DNA of 64,000 nucleotides, from assembly GCF_014490035.1 (NCBI RefSeq), contig NZ_CP061008.1, positions 4,092,001 through 4,156,000 of the forward strand, given 5' to 3'. The DNA is from Achromobacter xylosoxidans (GTDB lineage Bacteria > Pseudomonadota > Gammaproteobacteria > Burkholderiales > Burkholderiaceae_B). A program made the translations under genes and the position numbers. Shown here in pieces: positions 16,326-25,360 of the stretch. The stretch's first letter is position 1. Every line of letters begins with the position of its first letter. The notes under the pieces were generated by a model. The model saw only the letters and a program-made list of their open reading frames with translations. It was not told where the DNA came from and made no database searches.

Positions 16326-18226
16326 CAGCGCGCCCCCTGTTCCAGCTGCAGCCGCAAAATGCGCCTGAGCTCCAGGATCGCCTGCGGCGTCTCCTGCACA
16401 CTATGCGAGAAGTCGATGATCTTCTCGGATTCGGCCCCGTCCAGATGCGCGCTGCGGTACGGGACCAGGCCGTCATCCGAATCCGCCAGCGGGACGCCGG
16501 GCGTGTTGTTCGCGATGATGCTGTGGTAACGCACCGCCGGCGAAATCGGCATGGACGCGGTCAGTCTCACAAATTGGTCCTTTTCGCTCAGGTTGTCCAC
16601 GCCATTGGATATCCGGATCGAGGATTCGCGGGCCGGCCCATCGCCGTCGGCCAGCCTGTTGAGCTTGGCGAACTGCCTGACTACGGTCACGGGCAGCGTG
16701 ATCAGGTTGGACAGCCAACGCGACAAAGTGTTCTCGGCAAAGGGCGTGCCCCGGTGCGGCGCCGCGATGAACACCGCGCGTGAAATACCGGGAAACGCCT
16801 CGAAGCTCAACACCGGATCGAATTCGGCGCGCGCCTGGGCCAGGCGGGCATCGTCCAGCTTGGCGTGGTCGCGCAGCGCATCCCACAGCACGGTGCCGGA
16901 GGAGGATACCAGCAACCGGCTCAATACGCCGCCCATGCTGTGCCCGATGATGACGGCGTCGCGCGAAGCCTGCGCCGCGCCCATGGGATCGAAATGCCCG
17001 ATCGTCTGGCGCAGCGCGTCGCGGATGGCGCGGTTGTTCAGCGCCAGCGGCGCGTTGGTCGGGTAATAAACCTGCCAGATCTGGTAATTCTGGCGCAGGG
17101 TTTCGTCGCCCAGCACTTCGTTGGCGACGTTGATCCAGGCCTCGGGGCTGCTGGCCAGGCCGTGCAGCATGACGACCGTGCGCCGGTCCGGGTCGTAGGG
17201 CTGCAACAGATAGACGTGCGGCGCGTCGATGCCCTCTTCATTGCCCAGCACGTTGCGCAGCGCCTGGGTGGCGAAGCCCGAGCGCGCCAGCCACAAGCCG
17301 TAGCCGGAGGTGAAGTTGGCGGCCAGCGGCACCGTCGTGCCGGCCAGTTCCACCGTGTCCCGCTTGTAGGGGTCGTAGGCTGCCAGGGTCGCGTTTTGCG
17401 TGGCCATGACCTGTTCCAGCGTATCGCCGGGAAAGCCCATGATGACGGTCACGGCGGGAAACGGCGTTTCGCTGTACGGCGTCTTGAAGGTGTCGGCATC
17501 GTTCACGCGGCGCGCCGTGACCGCCACCAGTTCGGCGCCGAAGCCGTCGCGCCGGTACATGCTGCGCAGCCCGCGGAAGGTCAAGTTCGCCGCGGGCACC
17601 AGTTCGTGCGGAAACTGCTTGCCGCCGGGCAGTTTGACGTCGGACATCTCGCCCACCACCTGCCAGGGCCCCGCCGCCATGCTGGCCCCGGGCTCCGGCG
17701 GACGGCCGCGATGCTGCTCGAACAGGCGCGTGACGGCCTGTTGCACCGCGTAGTTGTAATAGTCGCGCACCTGCGTCTGGCGGTCCTCGAAGGCGCGGTC
17801 GCTGGGCGAGCGCGGCGTGAAGAACAGATAGGCGTAGGCGGCCCGCGCCGTCTGCAGATAGGCGTCCAGCAGCTCGTCCTGGCCGGCCTGGCTGTCGGGG
17901 CGCTGTTTTTCCGTGGCCAGCGCCTCCATCAGCCAGACTTCGGACAGCGTGGAGAGGCGCCGTTCGCTGTCCAGTCCATCCATGGTGGCAAGCGCATGGG
18001 TGCAGGCGTCGCGGTCCTTGCGGCATTCCTGCGCGTTCAGGCCCAGCACGGCCATGGACTCGCGCGCGGACGCGCTCAGCTGGCCGGTGGTGAGCACGTC
18101 GCCGCGGCGCTGGGCGATGTAATCCTGGGTGCTGACAGACGATACCTTGACGCCTGCGCAGCCGGCGCACGCCAGCAGGGCCAGGATCGCGCAGCCCTTC
18201 GCGCCGGCCGTCCAGATTCCGCTCAT
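16325..18226 (-). CDS. Lipoprotein with alpha/beta-hydrolase (lipase/esterase-like) domain
   Basis: A 633-residue secreted protein. The N-terminus (AKGCAILALLACAGCAGVKV) has a lipoprotein signal with candidate lipobox cysteines, so it is expected to be membrane-anchored in the periplasm. The C-terminal half is an alpha/beta hydrolase: RRTVVMLHGLASSPEAW (oxyanion region) and the nucleophile elbow VIIGHSMGGVLSR with Ser at about residue 430; a Ser-Asp-His triad is expected, with DSDGLVPYRSA and IDFSHSVQETP as likely Asp and His sites. It overlaps the upstream DUF4105 gene by four bases. The lipid or ester substrate is unknown; an envelope role is suggested by its operon. Confidence 0.85.
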   Translation of the reverse strand: MSGIWTAGAKGCAILALLACAGCAGVKVSSVSTQDYIAQRRGDVLTTGQLSASARESMAVLGLNAQECRKDRDACTHALATMDGLDSERRLSTLSEVWLMEALATEKQRPDSQAGQDELLDAYLQTARAAYAYLFFTPRSPSDRAFEDRQTQVRDYYNYAVQQAVTRLFEQHRGRPPEPGASMAAGPWQVVGEMSDVKLPGGKQFPHELVPAANLTFRGLRSMYRRDGFGAELVAVTARRVNDADTFKTPYSETPFPAVTVIMGFPGDTLEQVMATQNATLAAYDPYKRDTVELAGTTVPLAANFTSGYGLWLARSGFATQALRNVLGNEEGIDAPHVYLLQPYDPDRRTVVMLHGLASSPEAWINVANEVLGDETLRQNYQIWQVYYPTNAPLALNNRAIRDALRQTIGHFDPMGAAQASRDAVIIGHSMGGVLSRLLVSSSGTVLWDALRDHAKLDDARLAQARAEFDPVLSFEAFPGISRAVFIAAPHRGTPFAENTLSRWLSNLITLPVTVVRQFAKLNRLADGDGPARESSIRISNGVDNLSEKDQFVRLTASMPISPAVRYHSIIANNTPGVPLADSDDGLVPYRSAHLDGAESEKIIDFSHSVQETPQAILELRRILRLQLEQGAR

Positions 18227-19257
18227 TGCGCGGCCCCGGCGGCGGGCGGTTGGCGGATGGCGCGCGAGAACGCAACCGGATCCGGACCGGGCAAGGCCGG
18301 CTTGCCGAGGTAGGCTTGTTCGCGCAACTGGGCCAGAGGCTTGCTGGTATCCAGCCCCCCTTGTTCGTAGAGGTATTCCGGCAGGTAACCCGACAGGAGG
18401 ATGCGGTAGTCCATCGGCAGGCCCGGCACGATGGCGCGCACCATGCTGTAGACCAGCGTCGTGCAGTTGGCCGTCACCGTGTGATAGAAGCGCGGCTCGT
18501 CGGCCAGCTCGTTGGCGGTACGCACATAGGACAGGAACAGTTCACGCATGGCGGCCACGGGCATGTCGACGGGATACAGGTACACGCGTTCGGCGCGCGG
18601 CCCGGCTCGCACGTAAAGGATGTCGCGCTCCTGCGCTGCGATCACGCTCAGTTCGAACTGCTTGAAGAAGCCGCCGACCTCGGAAAACTGTTCGCCGCGC
18701 TCCTTGCGGATCTCGACCGAGAACACGACGTGGCGGCCGTCGGTGAAGCCGAAGGAGACCAGCGTATGGGCGATGGCCGGGCTGCCCCAGTACGACAGGA
18801 CCATGTCTACGGAAACCAGCTCGTTCAGGTTGTATTGCTGGCTTTCCCAGCGCGCCGTGTAGCGCGTGTCGGTATCGGCCTGCCAATCGAAATTGCGCAC
18901 GCTGTCCAAGGTGACGATGGATCCGGAGACGCTGCCGCGCAGCGTGCGCGCCACGTCATCGGCCCAGATGCGGTCGTTGGACGGGGCCAGCGTCTGCCAC
19001 CAGACGCATAGCGCGGCCATGCCGACCAGCCAGGTCCAGGCGGCGCGCCGCGCGCGCCCGCGCCACAGCGCGATGGCCGCGTACAGGCACAGCCCGGCCC
19101 AGGCCAGCGCCGCCGCGCCTTGCACTACCGCGCCGCCCGGCAAGCGGTAGGCCAGGGCCAGGCCGCCCCACAGCGCGGACAGAATGAGAACAAGGCTGAA
19201 GATGACGCGCCCGGCAATCGCCAGGCAGCCGCGCCGGGCCCGATTAGATGCCGCCAT
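18223..19257 (-). CDS. DUF4105-domain membrane protein
   Basis: A 344-residue protein with two or three N-terminal membrane helices (to about residue 95), then a soluble domain with NDRIWADDVARTL, NFDWQADTDTRY, VSVDMVLSYWGS and the conserved FYHTVTANCTTLVYSMVRAI. The domain matches DUF4105 (Lnb N-terminal periplasmic type), a putative thiol peptidase-like fold; Cys in TANCTT and the upstream His are candidate catalytic residues. It overlaps marC by 14 bases and the lipoprotein gene by four. Function is unproven. Confidence 0.8.
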   Translation of the reverse strand: MAASNRARRGCLAIAGRVIFSLVLILSALWGGLALAYRLPGGAVVQGAAALAWAGLCLYAAIALWRGRARRAAWTWLVGMAALCVWWQTLAPSNDRIWADDVARTLRGSVSGSIVTLDSVRNFDWQADTDTRYTARWESQQYNLNELVSVDMVLSYWGSPAIAHTLVSFGFTDGRHVVFSVEIRKERGEQFSEVGGFFKQFELSVIAAQERDILYVRAGPRAERVYLYPVDMPVAAMRELFLSYVRTANELADEPRFYHTVTANCTTLVYSMVRAIVPGLPMDYRILLSGYLPEYLYEQGGLDTSKPLAQLREQAYLGKPALPGPDPVAFSRAIRQPPAAGAAQ

Positions 19258-19927
19258 GCTGTTGCACGATTTCCAGAACGCCGTTGATCACGAACTGCAC
19301 CGCCATGCACACGAGCAGGAAGCCCATGATGCGGGAGATGGCCTCCACCCCGCCCTGGCCGATCACGGCCACGATGCGGCCCGCCGACCGCAGGCAAATC
19401 CAGAAGAGCAGGCCAAGCAGGGAGAACACCAGGATGGGCGTCACCGCCATCACCCAGGGCGCATAGGTCTGCGTCACCGAGGCATCGAGGGTTGCCGCGC
19501 CGCTGATGATCATGGCGATGGAGCCCGGACCCGCCGTACCCGGCATCGCCAGCGGCACGAAGGCGATGTTGGGTGTCTGCCGGTTGGCCTGGGCGTCAGC
19601 CACGTCGGCCTCGGAGGCGGTCGACGGCGCGGACGGGAACACCATGCTGAAGCCGATGCTGGCTACGATCAGTCCGCCCGCGATGCGCAGCCCCGGAATC
19701 GAAATGCCGAAGGTATGCATGATCCAGGCGCCGGCGTAGTAGGTGACCAGCATGATGCCAACCACGTAAAAGGCGGCCTGCGTGACCTGGCGTTCTCGCT
19801 CTTTATAGGGAATCTGCTGGCCCAGGGACAGCAGCAATGTCATGGAGGTCAGGGGGTTGGCCAGGGGCAGCATCAAGGCCAGCCCCAGGCTGACCAGTTT
19901 TCCCAATTGAACCAGGTCGTCGATCAT
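19244..19927 (-). CDS. MarC-family integral membrane protein (UPF0056)
   Basis: A 227-residue protein with six predicted membrane helices and MarC-family landmarks: LMLPLANPLTSM, RIAGGLIVASIGFSM, FVPLAMPGTAGPGSIAMII, and the C-terminal ISRIMGFLLVCMAVQFVINGV. The family's function is unknown; the old link with multiple antibiotic resistance has not held up. It is the first gene of a four-gene operon (marC, DUF4105, hydrolase lipoprotein, small membrane protein) and faces a TetR gene across a palindrome. Confidence 0.9.
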   Translation of the reverse strand: MIDDLVQLGKLVSLGLALMLPLANPLTSMTLLLSLGQQIPYKERERQVTQAAFYVVGIMLVTYYAGAWIMHTFGISIPGLRIAGGLIVASIGFSMVFPSAPSTASEADVADAQANRQTPNIAFVPLAMPGTAGPGSIAMIISGAATLDASVTQTYAPWVMAVTPILVFSLLGLLFWICLRSAGRIVAVIGQGGVEAISRIMGFLLVCMAVQFVINGVLEIVQQHGGI

Positions 19928-19991
19928 GGTGATGAGCGCTGCAGGCGACGCCGTTGCGGCGGGTCACAGCTGCTTGAATGAAGTCAAGTGC

Positions 19992-20010
19992 GTAATGTAC
20001 TATACATTAC
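19992..20010. promoter_or_regulatory. Perfect palindrome, candidate TetR operator
   Basis: GTAATGTA-CTA-TACATTAC has 8-base perfect arms with a 3-base centre, and the symmetry continues imperfectly outward. It lies 65 bases from the marC start and 68 bases from the TetR start, midway between the divergent genes. The adjacent TetR protein is the obvious ligand and probably controls both directions. Confidence 0.7.
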
Positions 20011-20077
20011 ACATTTTTAGCCAGGCACCCGCGTGGCGCTAGAGAGTCCGCGACCGACACGCGGCCATGGGAATGAA

Positions 20078-20716
20078 GTGAACACGATTCCAGACGATAC
20101 GGCGCCGCGCGCGCTGACCAGCCGGGGCGAGGCGCGCCGCGAGCGCCTGCTCGAAGCCGCCACACAGTCACTGCTGGAGCACGGCTACGCGCAAACCTCC
20201 ATCCAGAGCATCGTGCGGCAGGCCGGTGGATCGGCGGCCACCGCCTACCAGTTGTTCGGCAACAAGGAGGGGTTGCTGGTCGCGGTGCTGGAGCATGAAT
20301 TGAACGACATGCGCGCGACGGTATTCCCGGACACCATGCTGGACCAGCCCGTCGGCCCCGCCCTGCACGAGCTGTCGCGACGCCTCTTGAACTACTCCCT
20401 GCTACCCAAATCGGCCGCGCTCTACCGCCTGATTGTTTCGGAATCGCATCGCCTGCCGCACCTGGCCGAATCCCTGCGGCTGGCGGTGGAAGTGCAACTG
20501 CATGCGCCCCTGGAACAATGCCTGAAACGGGCATGCGATCGCGGAGAACTGCGCATCGACGATCCGCGCCAGGCGGCGCGTACGCTGGGCAACCTGATCG
20601 ACGGCATCGCGTCGCACGCGCGGCTGACCGGCGGCCGCGCCGAAGGCCCGAACGAAGAGCATCTGGCTACCTGCCGCTACGGCGTGGACACCCTGTTGCG
20701 CGCCTTTCGCGCGTAG
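20078..20716 (+). CDS. TetR-family regulator of the marC operon
   Basis: A 212-residue regulator with the TetR N-terminal helix-turn-helix: RERLLEAATQSLLEHGYAQT followed by SIQSIVRQAGGSAATAYQLFGNKEGL. A C-terminal helical ligand domain follows. I chose the GTG at 20078 (VNTIPDD), with GGGA six bases before it; a GTG at 20033 would add a poorly typical extension. A palindromic operator lies between it and marC. Its 3' end overlaps that of the convergent MFS gene by 40 bases. Inducer unknown. Confidence 0.88.
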   Translation: MNTIPDDTAPRALTSRGEARRERLLEAATQSLLEHGYAQTSIQSIVRQAGGSAATAYQLFGNKEGLLVAVLEHELNDMRATVFPDTMLDQPVGPALHELSRRLLNYSLLPKSAALYRLIVSESHRLPHLAESLRLAVEVQLHAPLEQCLKRACDRGELRIDDPRQAARTLGNLIDGIASHARLTGGRAEGPNEEHLATCRYGVDTLLRAFRA

Positions 20717-21942
20717 CCGCCGCGCCACTCGCCCCACCCTGCCCGCGCCAGCATCCACGCAGGCCACAGCATGCAGGCCGCGGCCAGCCACAAATTGGTC
20801 CGCAGCCCCAGCGCGTCCACGCTGGGCACGCCCAGCAGCGAACCTGCCGCGATGCCCAGGTTGAACATCGCGACGAACAGCGAGGTGGCGGCTTCCACGG
20901 CATCCGGCGCGGCCTTCATCATCCAGGTTTGCAGCGACACCGACACCGCGCCATAGGCCAAGCCCCACAGCAAGAGCAAGGCCGCGGCGGCCGGGCGCAG
21001 TTGCCCCAGTATGCCCAGCAGCAGCAAGACCACCAGCAGGCTGAGCGCGATCAGCAGCAGCGTCGCGGCCGGCCGCCTGGCGGCCGCGGTCCCGCCCAGG
21101 AAGTTGCCCGCCACGCCTGCCGCGCCGTAGGCGAAAAGCAGCGGTCCGATCCAGTTCTGGCCGAACGCCGCGTGGATCTGCAGCAGCGGACGAACGAAGG
21201 TGTAGGCCATGAAATGGCCCGCGACCAGGAACAGCGTGATCAGGAGCCCCCGCCGCAAGCTCGGATTGGCCAATTGCGACACCAGTTGGCGCGGACGCAG
21301 CGTGCGCGCCGCGGGCAACGGCGGCAGGCTGAGCAGATTCAGCAGCAGCACGGCCGCGCACAGCGCCGCCATGGCGCCGAAGGCCGCGCGCCAGCCGGCC
21401 AGCTCGCCGATGAAGGCGCCCAGGGGCACGCCCAGCACGGACGCCACCGCGACGCCGCCGAAAATGACGGACGTGGCCAATCCCACCGAGCCCGGCCCGA
21501 CCAGCCGGCCCGCCAGTCCGCCGGCGATCGCCCAGACGCCGCCGATGCAAAAGCCCACCAGCACCCGCGCCGCCAGGAACCAAGGCATGCTGGGCGCCCA
21601 GGCGCTGGCCGCGTTGGCGCAGACCAGCAACGCCAGCAGACCGCCAAGGATCACTCGGCGGTCCGCCCCCTTTGCGCCGATGACGACCAGCGGCGCGAAC
21701 AGCGCCGCCAGGATGGCGGGCACGAACAGCATGAAGCCGCCCATGCCCACCGAAACGTCCAGCGCCGCGGTGATGGGCACGAACAGCCCGACCGGCAGCA
21801 TTTCGGTCGTGACCACGCAAAAGGTCGCCAGGCCCACGGCGATCACGCCCAGCCACGCGCGCCAGCCGGCGCGCTCGGGCATGGGTTCGGTACACGAAGC
21901 GCCAGCGAGGGCGTGGTCTTCAGGGGAAATGCCGCGGGTCAT
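20677..21942 (-). CDS. MFS transporter, DHA1 (AraJ/YdhP-like) exporter
   Basis: A 421-residue permease with 12 predicted helices. The start region GLATFCVVTTEMLPVGLF is characteristic of the AraJ/YdhP/PbuE group of DHA1 exporters, and IGAKGADRRVILGG is the loop 2-3 motif. The ATG at 21942 places the protein start just before the first helix; a longer frame would run into the LysR gene. It is divergent from a LysR regulator that probably controls it. The substrate could be a sugar, arabinose-like compound, purine or drug. Confidence 0.88.
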   Translation of the reverse strand: MTRGISPEDHALAGASCTEPMPERAGWRAWLGVIAVGLATFCVVTTEMLPVGLFVPITAALDVSVGMGGFMLFVPAILAALFAPLVVIGAKGADRRVILGGLLALLVCANAASAWAPSMPWFLAARVLVGFCIGGVWAIAGGLAGRLVGPGSVGLATSVIFGGVAVASVLGVPLGAFIGELAGWRAAFGAMAALCAAVLLLNLLSLPPLPAARTLRPRQLVSQLANPSLRRGLLITLFLVAGHFMAYTFVRPLLQIHAAFGQNWIGPLLFAYGAAGVAGNFLGGTAAARRPAATLLLIALSLLVVLLLLGILGQLRPAAAALLLLWGLAYGAVSVSLQTWMMKAAPDAVEAATSLFVAMFNLGIAAGSLLGVPSVDALGLRTNLWLAAACMLWPAWMLARAGWGEWRGGYARKARNRVSTP

Positions 21943-22045
21943 GATCGGGGGTTCCAGTAAGGCCCTTGCCGGGCCGACCCTAGGCAGTCTACTGTTTCCA
22001 TTTCGCTGATAAAGTAGGAATATCAATAAACACAAGGGACGAATC

Positions 22046-22999
22046 GTGCGCAATTCATCCTACCCGGCCGCCCGGTTGGATCACATCGGCGACCTGCTCG
22101 CATTCGTGCGCGTGGCTGACACGCAGAGCTTTACCGCCGCGGCCGAAAAGCTGGGCCTGTCGCGTTCGGCCGTCGGCAAGTGCATCGCGCGCCTGGAACT
22201 GGGCCTGGGCGCGCGGCTGCTCCATCGCAGCACGCGCAGCGTCAGCCTCAGCGATGAGGGCCGCGTCTTCTACGAACACGCGCAGCGCATCCTGTCCGAG
22301 GTCGACAACGCCACCGACGCCATGGCCAGCCGCAAGCAGGCGCCGCGCGGCCGGCTGCGCATCGACCTGCCGGTATCGCTGGGGCGGCTGCACATCATGC
22401 CGCTGCTGCGCGAGTACCTGCGCGATTGGCCCGAAGTCGAGGCGGACGTCGGCTTTTCCGACGACTACATTGACCTGGTGCGCGACGGCGTGGACGTCGC
22501 CATCCGCATCGGCGGCGAAACCGACAGCCGGCTGGTGCGCCGCGTGCTGGCGCCGCACCGCCTGATCACCTGCGCCGCCCCCGGCTACCTGGACCGCCAT
22601 GGCGTGCCGGCCAGCCCGGACGACCTGGCCGGCCACCACACCCTGGCCTATACCCATGCCGGCGCGCTGGTCCCCTGGCGCTTTGCCGTCAACGGCCAGG
22701 AACGCAGCGTGCATGTCGCTGGACGCCTGCGGCTGGGCAACACCGAAGCGCTGCGCGACGCCGCGCTGGCGGGCGAAGGCATCGTCCAATTGGGCGCCTT
22801 CCTGGTGGGCGAGGACTTGCGCGCCGGCCGGCTCGCGCCGGTGCTGGAATCCGTAGCTCCACCTGGCGCGCCGGTGTGCGCGGTCTATCCGCACCGCCGC
22901 CATCTGGCGCCCAAGGTGCGCGTCCTGATCGACGCCATCGCCGACAGATGGCGCGGCGGCGCGCCCTGGGCCGGCGACGCCGCGCCGCCGCGGCCTTAG
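22046..22999 (+). CDS. LysR-family regulator (CrgA/DntR-like group)
   Basis: A 317-residue LysR protein starting at a GTG. The helix-turn-helix is in SFTAAAEKLGLSRSAVGKCI, followed by LHRSTRSVSLSDEGRVFY. The effector domain contains GDYIDL-type text (FSDDYIDLVRDGVDVAIRIG) common in the group that usually controls an adjacent exporter or oxidoreductase. It is divergent from the MFS gene, sharing a 103-base gap. Regulation of that exporter is inferred. Confidence 0.9.
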   Translation: MRNSSYPAARLDHIGDLLAFVRVADTQSFTAAAEKLGLSRSAVGKCIARLELGLGARLLHRSTRSVSLSDEGRVFYEHAQRILSEVDNATDAMASRKQAPRGRLRIDLPVSLGRLHIMPLLREYLRDWPEVEADVGFSDDYIDLVRDGVDVAIRIGGETDSRLVRRVLAPHRLITCAAPGYLDRHGVPASPDDLAGHHTLAYTHAGALVPWRFAVNGQERSVHVAGRLRLGNTEALRDAALAGEGIVQLGAFLVGEDLRAGRLAPVLESVAPPGAPVCAVYPHRRHLAPKVRVLIDAIADRWRGGAPWAGDAAPPRP

Positions 23000-23117
23000 G
23001 CATGCGCCCGATCCACTATGATTGCCGGCATTGCCCCGCCGGGCGCAATACCGGATACCCAGGGACGCTGCCAGGCATGCCCTTGCCTGCGCCCCGCCAT
23101 TTCCCCCGGAGTTTTAC

Positions 23118-23921
23118 TTGAGCGATATCTACCAATTCAGCCGCGGCACGGCGCCGCTGCTGATCTCCATTCCCCACCTGGGCAGCATGATCCCCGACGC
23201 GCAGCGCGCGCAGATGACGCCGCTGGGGCTGCAGTCGGGCGACACCGACTGGCACCTGGACACGCTGTACAAGTTCGCCGAGACGCTGGGCGCGTCCGTC
23301 ATTGGCGCGCGCTATTCGCGCTACGTGGTGGACCTGAACCGTCCGCCCAACGATGAAAGCCTGTATCCCGGCCAGACCAAGACCGGTCTGTGCCCGACCC
23401 AGACTTTCCGCGGCGACGCCCTCTACCGCAACGCGGCCGTCCTGACCGACGCGGAACGCGAGCACCGGCTACAGACCTACTGGAAGCCCTACCACGCCAA
23501 GCTGTGCGAGGAAATCGACCGCATCAAGGCCGAGCACGGCACCGTGCTGCTGTGGGAAGCGCACTCGATCGCCAGCGTGCTGCCGCGCCTGTTCGAAGGC
23601 AAGCTGCCCGACCTGAACATCGGCACCGCCGACGGCGCGGCCTGCGCGCCCGACATCCTGGCGCCAGTCGAAGAGCGGCTGCGCGAAAACACCGCCTACA
23701 CCTGGGCGGTGAACGGCCGCTTCAAGGGCGGCTACATCACACGCCACTACGGCAAGCCCGCCGACAACGTTCACGCCATCCAGCTGGAAATGTGCCAGTC
23801 CACCTACATGGACGAAACGCATCCCTACGGCTATCGGCCCGAGCTGGCGGACAAGGTCATTCCGCTGGTCGAAGGCATGGTGCAGTCGGCGCTGGAGCAG
23901 ACCAAGGCGCGCCAGCGCTGA
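23118..23921 (+). CDS. hutG: N-formylglutamate deformylase
   Basis: A 267-residue N-formylglutamate amidohydrolase, the last step of the five-enzyme histidine breakdown route, giving glutamate and formate. Family text: PLLISIPHLGSMIP, DTDWHLDTLY, YVVDLNRPPNDESLYPGQ, LLWEAHSI, NGRFKGGYITRHYG and AIQLEMCQSTYMDE. The start is a TTG at 23118, with CGGAG seven bases before it; an in-frame ATG at 23022 would add 32 non-homologous residues. No other hut gene is in the window. A strong terminator follows. Confidence 0.93.
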   Translation: MSDIYQFSRGTAPLLISIPHLGSMIPDAQRAQMTPLGLQSGDTDWHLDTLYKFAETLGASVIGARYSRYVVDLNRPPNDESLYPGQTKTGLCPTQTFRGDALYRNAAVLTDAEREHRLQTYWKPYHAKLCEEIDRIKAEHGTVLLWEAHSIASVLPRLFEGKLPDLNIGTADGAACAPDILAPVEERLRENTAYTWAVNGRFKGGYITRHYGKPADNVHAIQLEMCQSTYMDETHPYGYRPELADKVIPLVEGMVQSALEQTKARQR

Positions 23922-23942
23922 CCGCAAGCCGGCCTCCACCCC

Positions 23943-23983
23943 AAACCGCCCCAGGCGCTAGCCGCCTCGGGGCGGTTTTTTTG
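23943..23983 (+). terminator. Intrinsic terminator after hutG
   Basis: AAACCGCCCC and GGGGCGGTTTTTTT flank an inner AGGCG-type stem, making a long GC hairpin ending in seven Ts. It cleanly ends the hutG transcript. Confidence 0.92.
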
Positions 23984-24028
23984 TCTGGGCGCTCGGGTAT
24001 TCCCCAATTTTTCACATCACAGTCCAAA

Positions 24029-24064
24029 ACGTAGTATTTCAACTGAGCTACGTAAAACATTACG
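24029..24064. promoter_or_regulatory. Inverted repeats in the Liv operon leader, candidate GntR site
   Basis: ACGTAG...CTACGT (24029-24034 and 24048-24053) overlaps CGTAA-AACA-TTACG (24051-24064), just upstream of the first gene of the Liv operon. The operon's last gene is a GntR regulator, so either repeat could be its operator. This is an inference from position and symmetry only. Confidence 0.4.
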
Positions 24065-24094
24065 AGCCATAATAAAAAATACGTGGAGACAAAA

Positions 24095-25276
24095 ATGAAG
24101 ACATGGAGTCACGCCGCCTGCGGCGCGCTGGCGTTGTGCGCCCTGTATGCGACAGGGGCGCGCGCCGCCGATCCCGACACGTTCAAGATCGGCGGCGTGG
24201 TCTCGCTGTCGGGGACCTACGGCATCTTTGGCGAAGACATGCGCAAGGGCGTCACCATCGCCATCGAGCAGCGCGGCGGCAAGGTGCTGGGCAAGCCCAT
24301 CCAGGTCACCTGGGAAGACGATGAAACCAAGCCGCAGCCCGCGGTACAGAAAACCACCCGCCTGATCTCCGATGGATCGCAGATGATCTTCGGCGCGGTC
24401 AGCTCGGCCAGCACGCTGGCCATCATGAACATCGCCAAGCAGCGCAAGATTCCCCATCTGGTCACCATGTCGGCCGACGACAAGATCACGGTGCCGGGCG
24501 GCTCGCGCTACACCTTCCGCACCTCCAACACGTTGGGCATGGAGCAGCGCATGGCGCTGGCCTACTCCAAGGAGCAGAAGCTCAAGCGCATCTACGGCGT
24601 GACGGCCGACTACCAGGCCACGCGCGACAGCTGGGACTGGTACCGGCGCGAAGCCGAGAAGGCCGGCATCGAGATCGTGGGCGCCGACTTCCCGCCGCTG
24701 GGCAACCGCGACTATTCCTCAATCGCCGACAAGATCGCGCGCTCCAACGCCGACGGCGTGGCGCTGTTCATGACGGGCTCGGACGCCGTCACCATGGTCA
24801 AGCAGGCCGGCCAGATCGAACTCGGCAAGACGCGCAAGATCTTCGGTCCGGTGATCGCCGACGAGACCATGGCAGCCGGCGTCGGCCCCACCGCGGTCGG
24901 CGTGCAATCGGGCGTGAGATATCACTTCACCGTCGAGAACGACGCCAACAAGGCCTTCGTCGAGGCTTTCCGCAAGAAATACAACGAGTTCCCCTCGGCC
25001 GCCGCAGGCGAAGCCTACGACGGCATGAGCTGGTGGCTGGACGTGGTCGACAAGACCGGCACCTGGGACAAGGAAAAGTGGGTCGAGGCGTTTGCCGCCA
25101 GCGAACGCGCCAACTCCGTGGAAGGCAAGAAGACCATGCGCGCCTGCGACCACCAGGCCATGCAGAACGGCTTGTGGGGCGTGGTGGCCACGGGCAAACC
25201 GCCGCAGCCGGCCTACGTCATGGACATCGTCAAGGTGTTCCCGCCGGATCAGGTTTTCGAACCCTGCGCGGGCTGA
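24095..25276 (+). CDS. ABC transporter substrate-binding protein (LivJ/Peripla_BP_6 type)
   Basis: A 393-residue periplasmic protein with a clear signal peptide (CGALALCALYATGARA) and the family start DTFKIGGVVSLSGTYGIFGE. GGAGAC lies before the ATG at 24095; the GTG at 24083 is less likely. It is the first gene of an operon with its own permeases, ATPases, thiolase, acyl-CoA ligase and GntR gene, so the ligand is probably an aromatic or aliphatic carboxylic acid and not an amino acid. Transcription probably starts in the AT-rich region just after the hutG terminator. Confidence 0.92.
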   Translation: MKTWSHAACGALALCALYATGARAADPDTFKIGGVVSLSGTYGIFGEDMRKGVTIAIEQRGGKVLGKPIQVTWEDDETKPQPAVQKTTRLISDGSQMIFGAVSSASTLAIMNIAKQRKIPHLVTMSADDKITVPGGSRYTFRTSNTLGMEQRMALAYSKEQKLKRIYGVTADYQATRDSWDWYRREAEKAGIEIVGADFPPLGNRDYSSIADKIARSNADGVALFMTGSDAVTMVKQAGQIELGKTRKIFGPVIADETMAAGVGPTAVGVQSGVRYHFTVENDANKAFVEAFRKKYNEFPSAAAGEAYDGMSWWLDVVDKTGTWDKEKWVEAFAASERANSVEGKKTMRACDHQAMQNGLWGVVATGKPPQPAYVMDIVKVFPPDQVFEPCAG

Positions 25277-25360
25277 CGCCACCGCGTCACGCATCCGCCG
25301 GTCCCCGCGGACCGGCTCTCCCCCCGGCGCGCCCTGCGCGCCGCCTGACGGATTTCTGCC

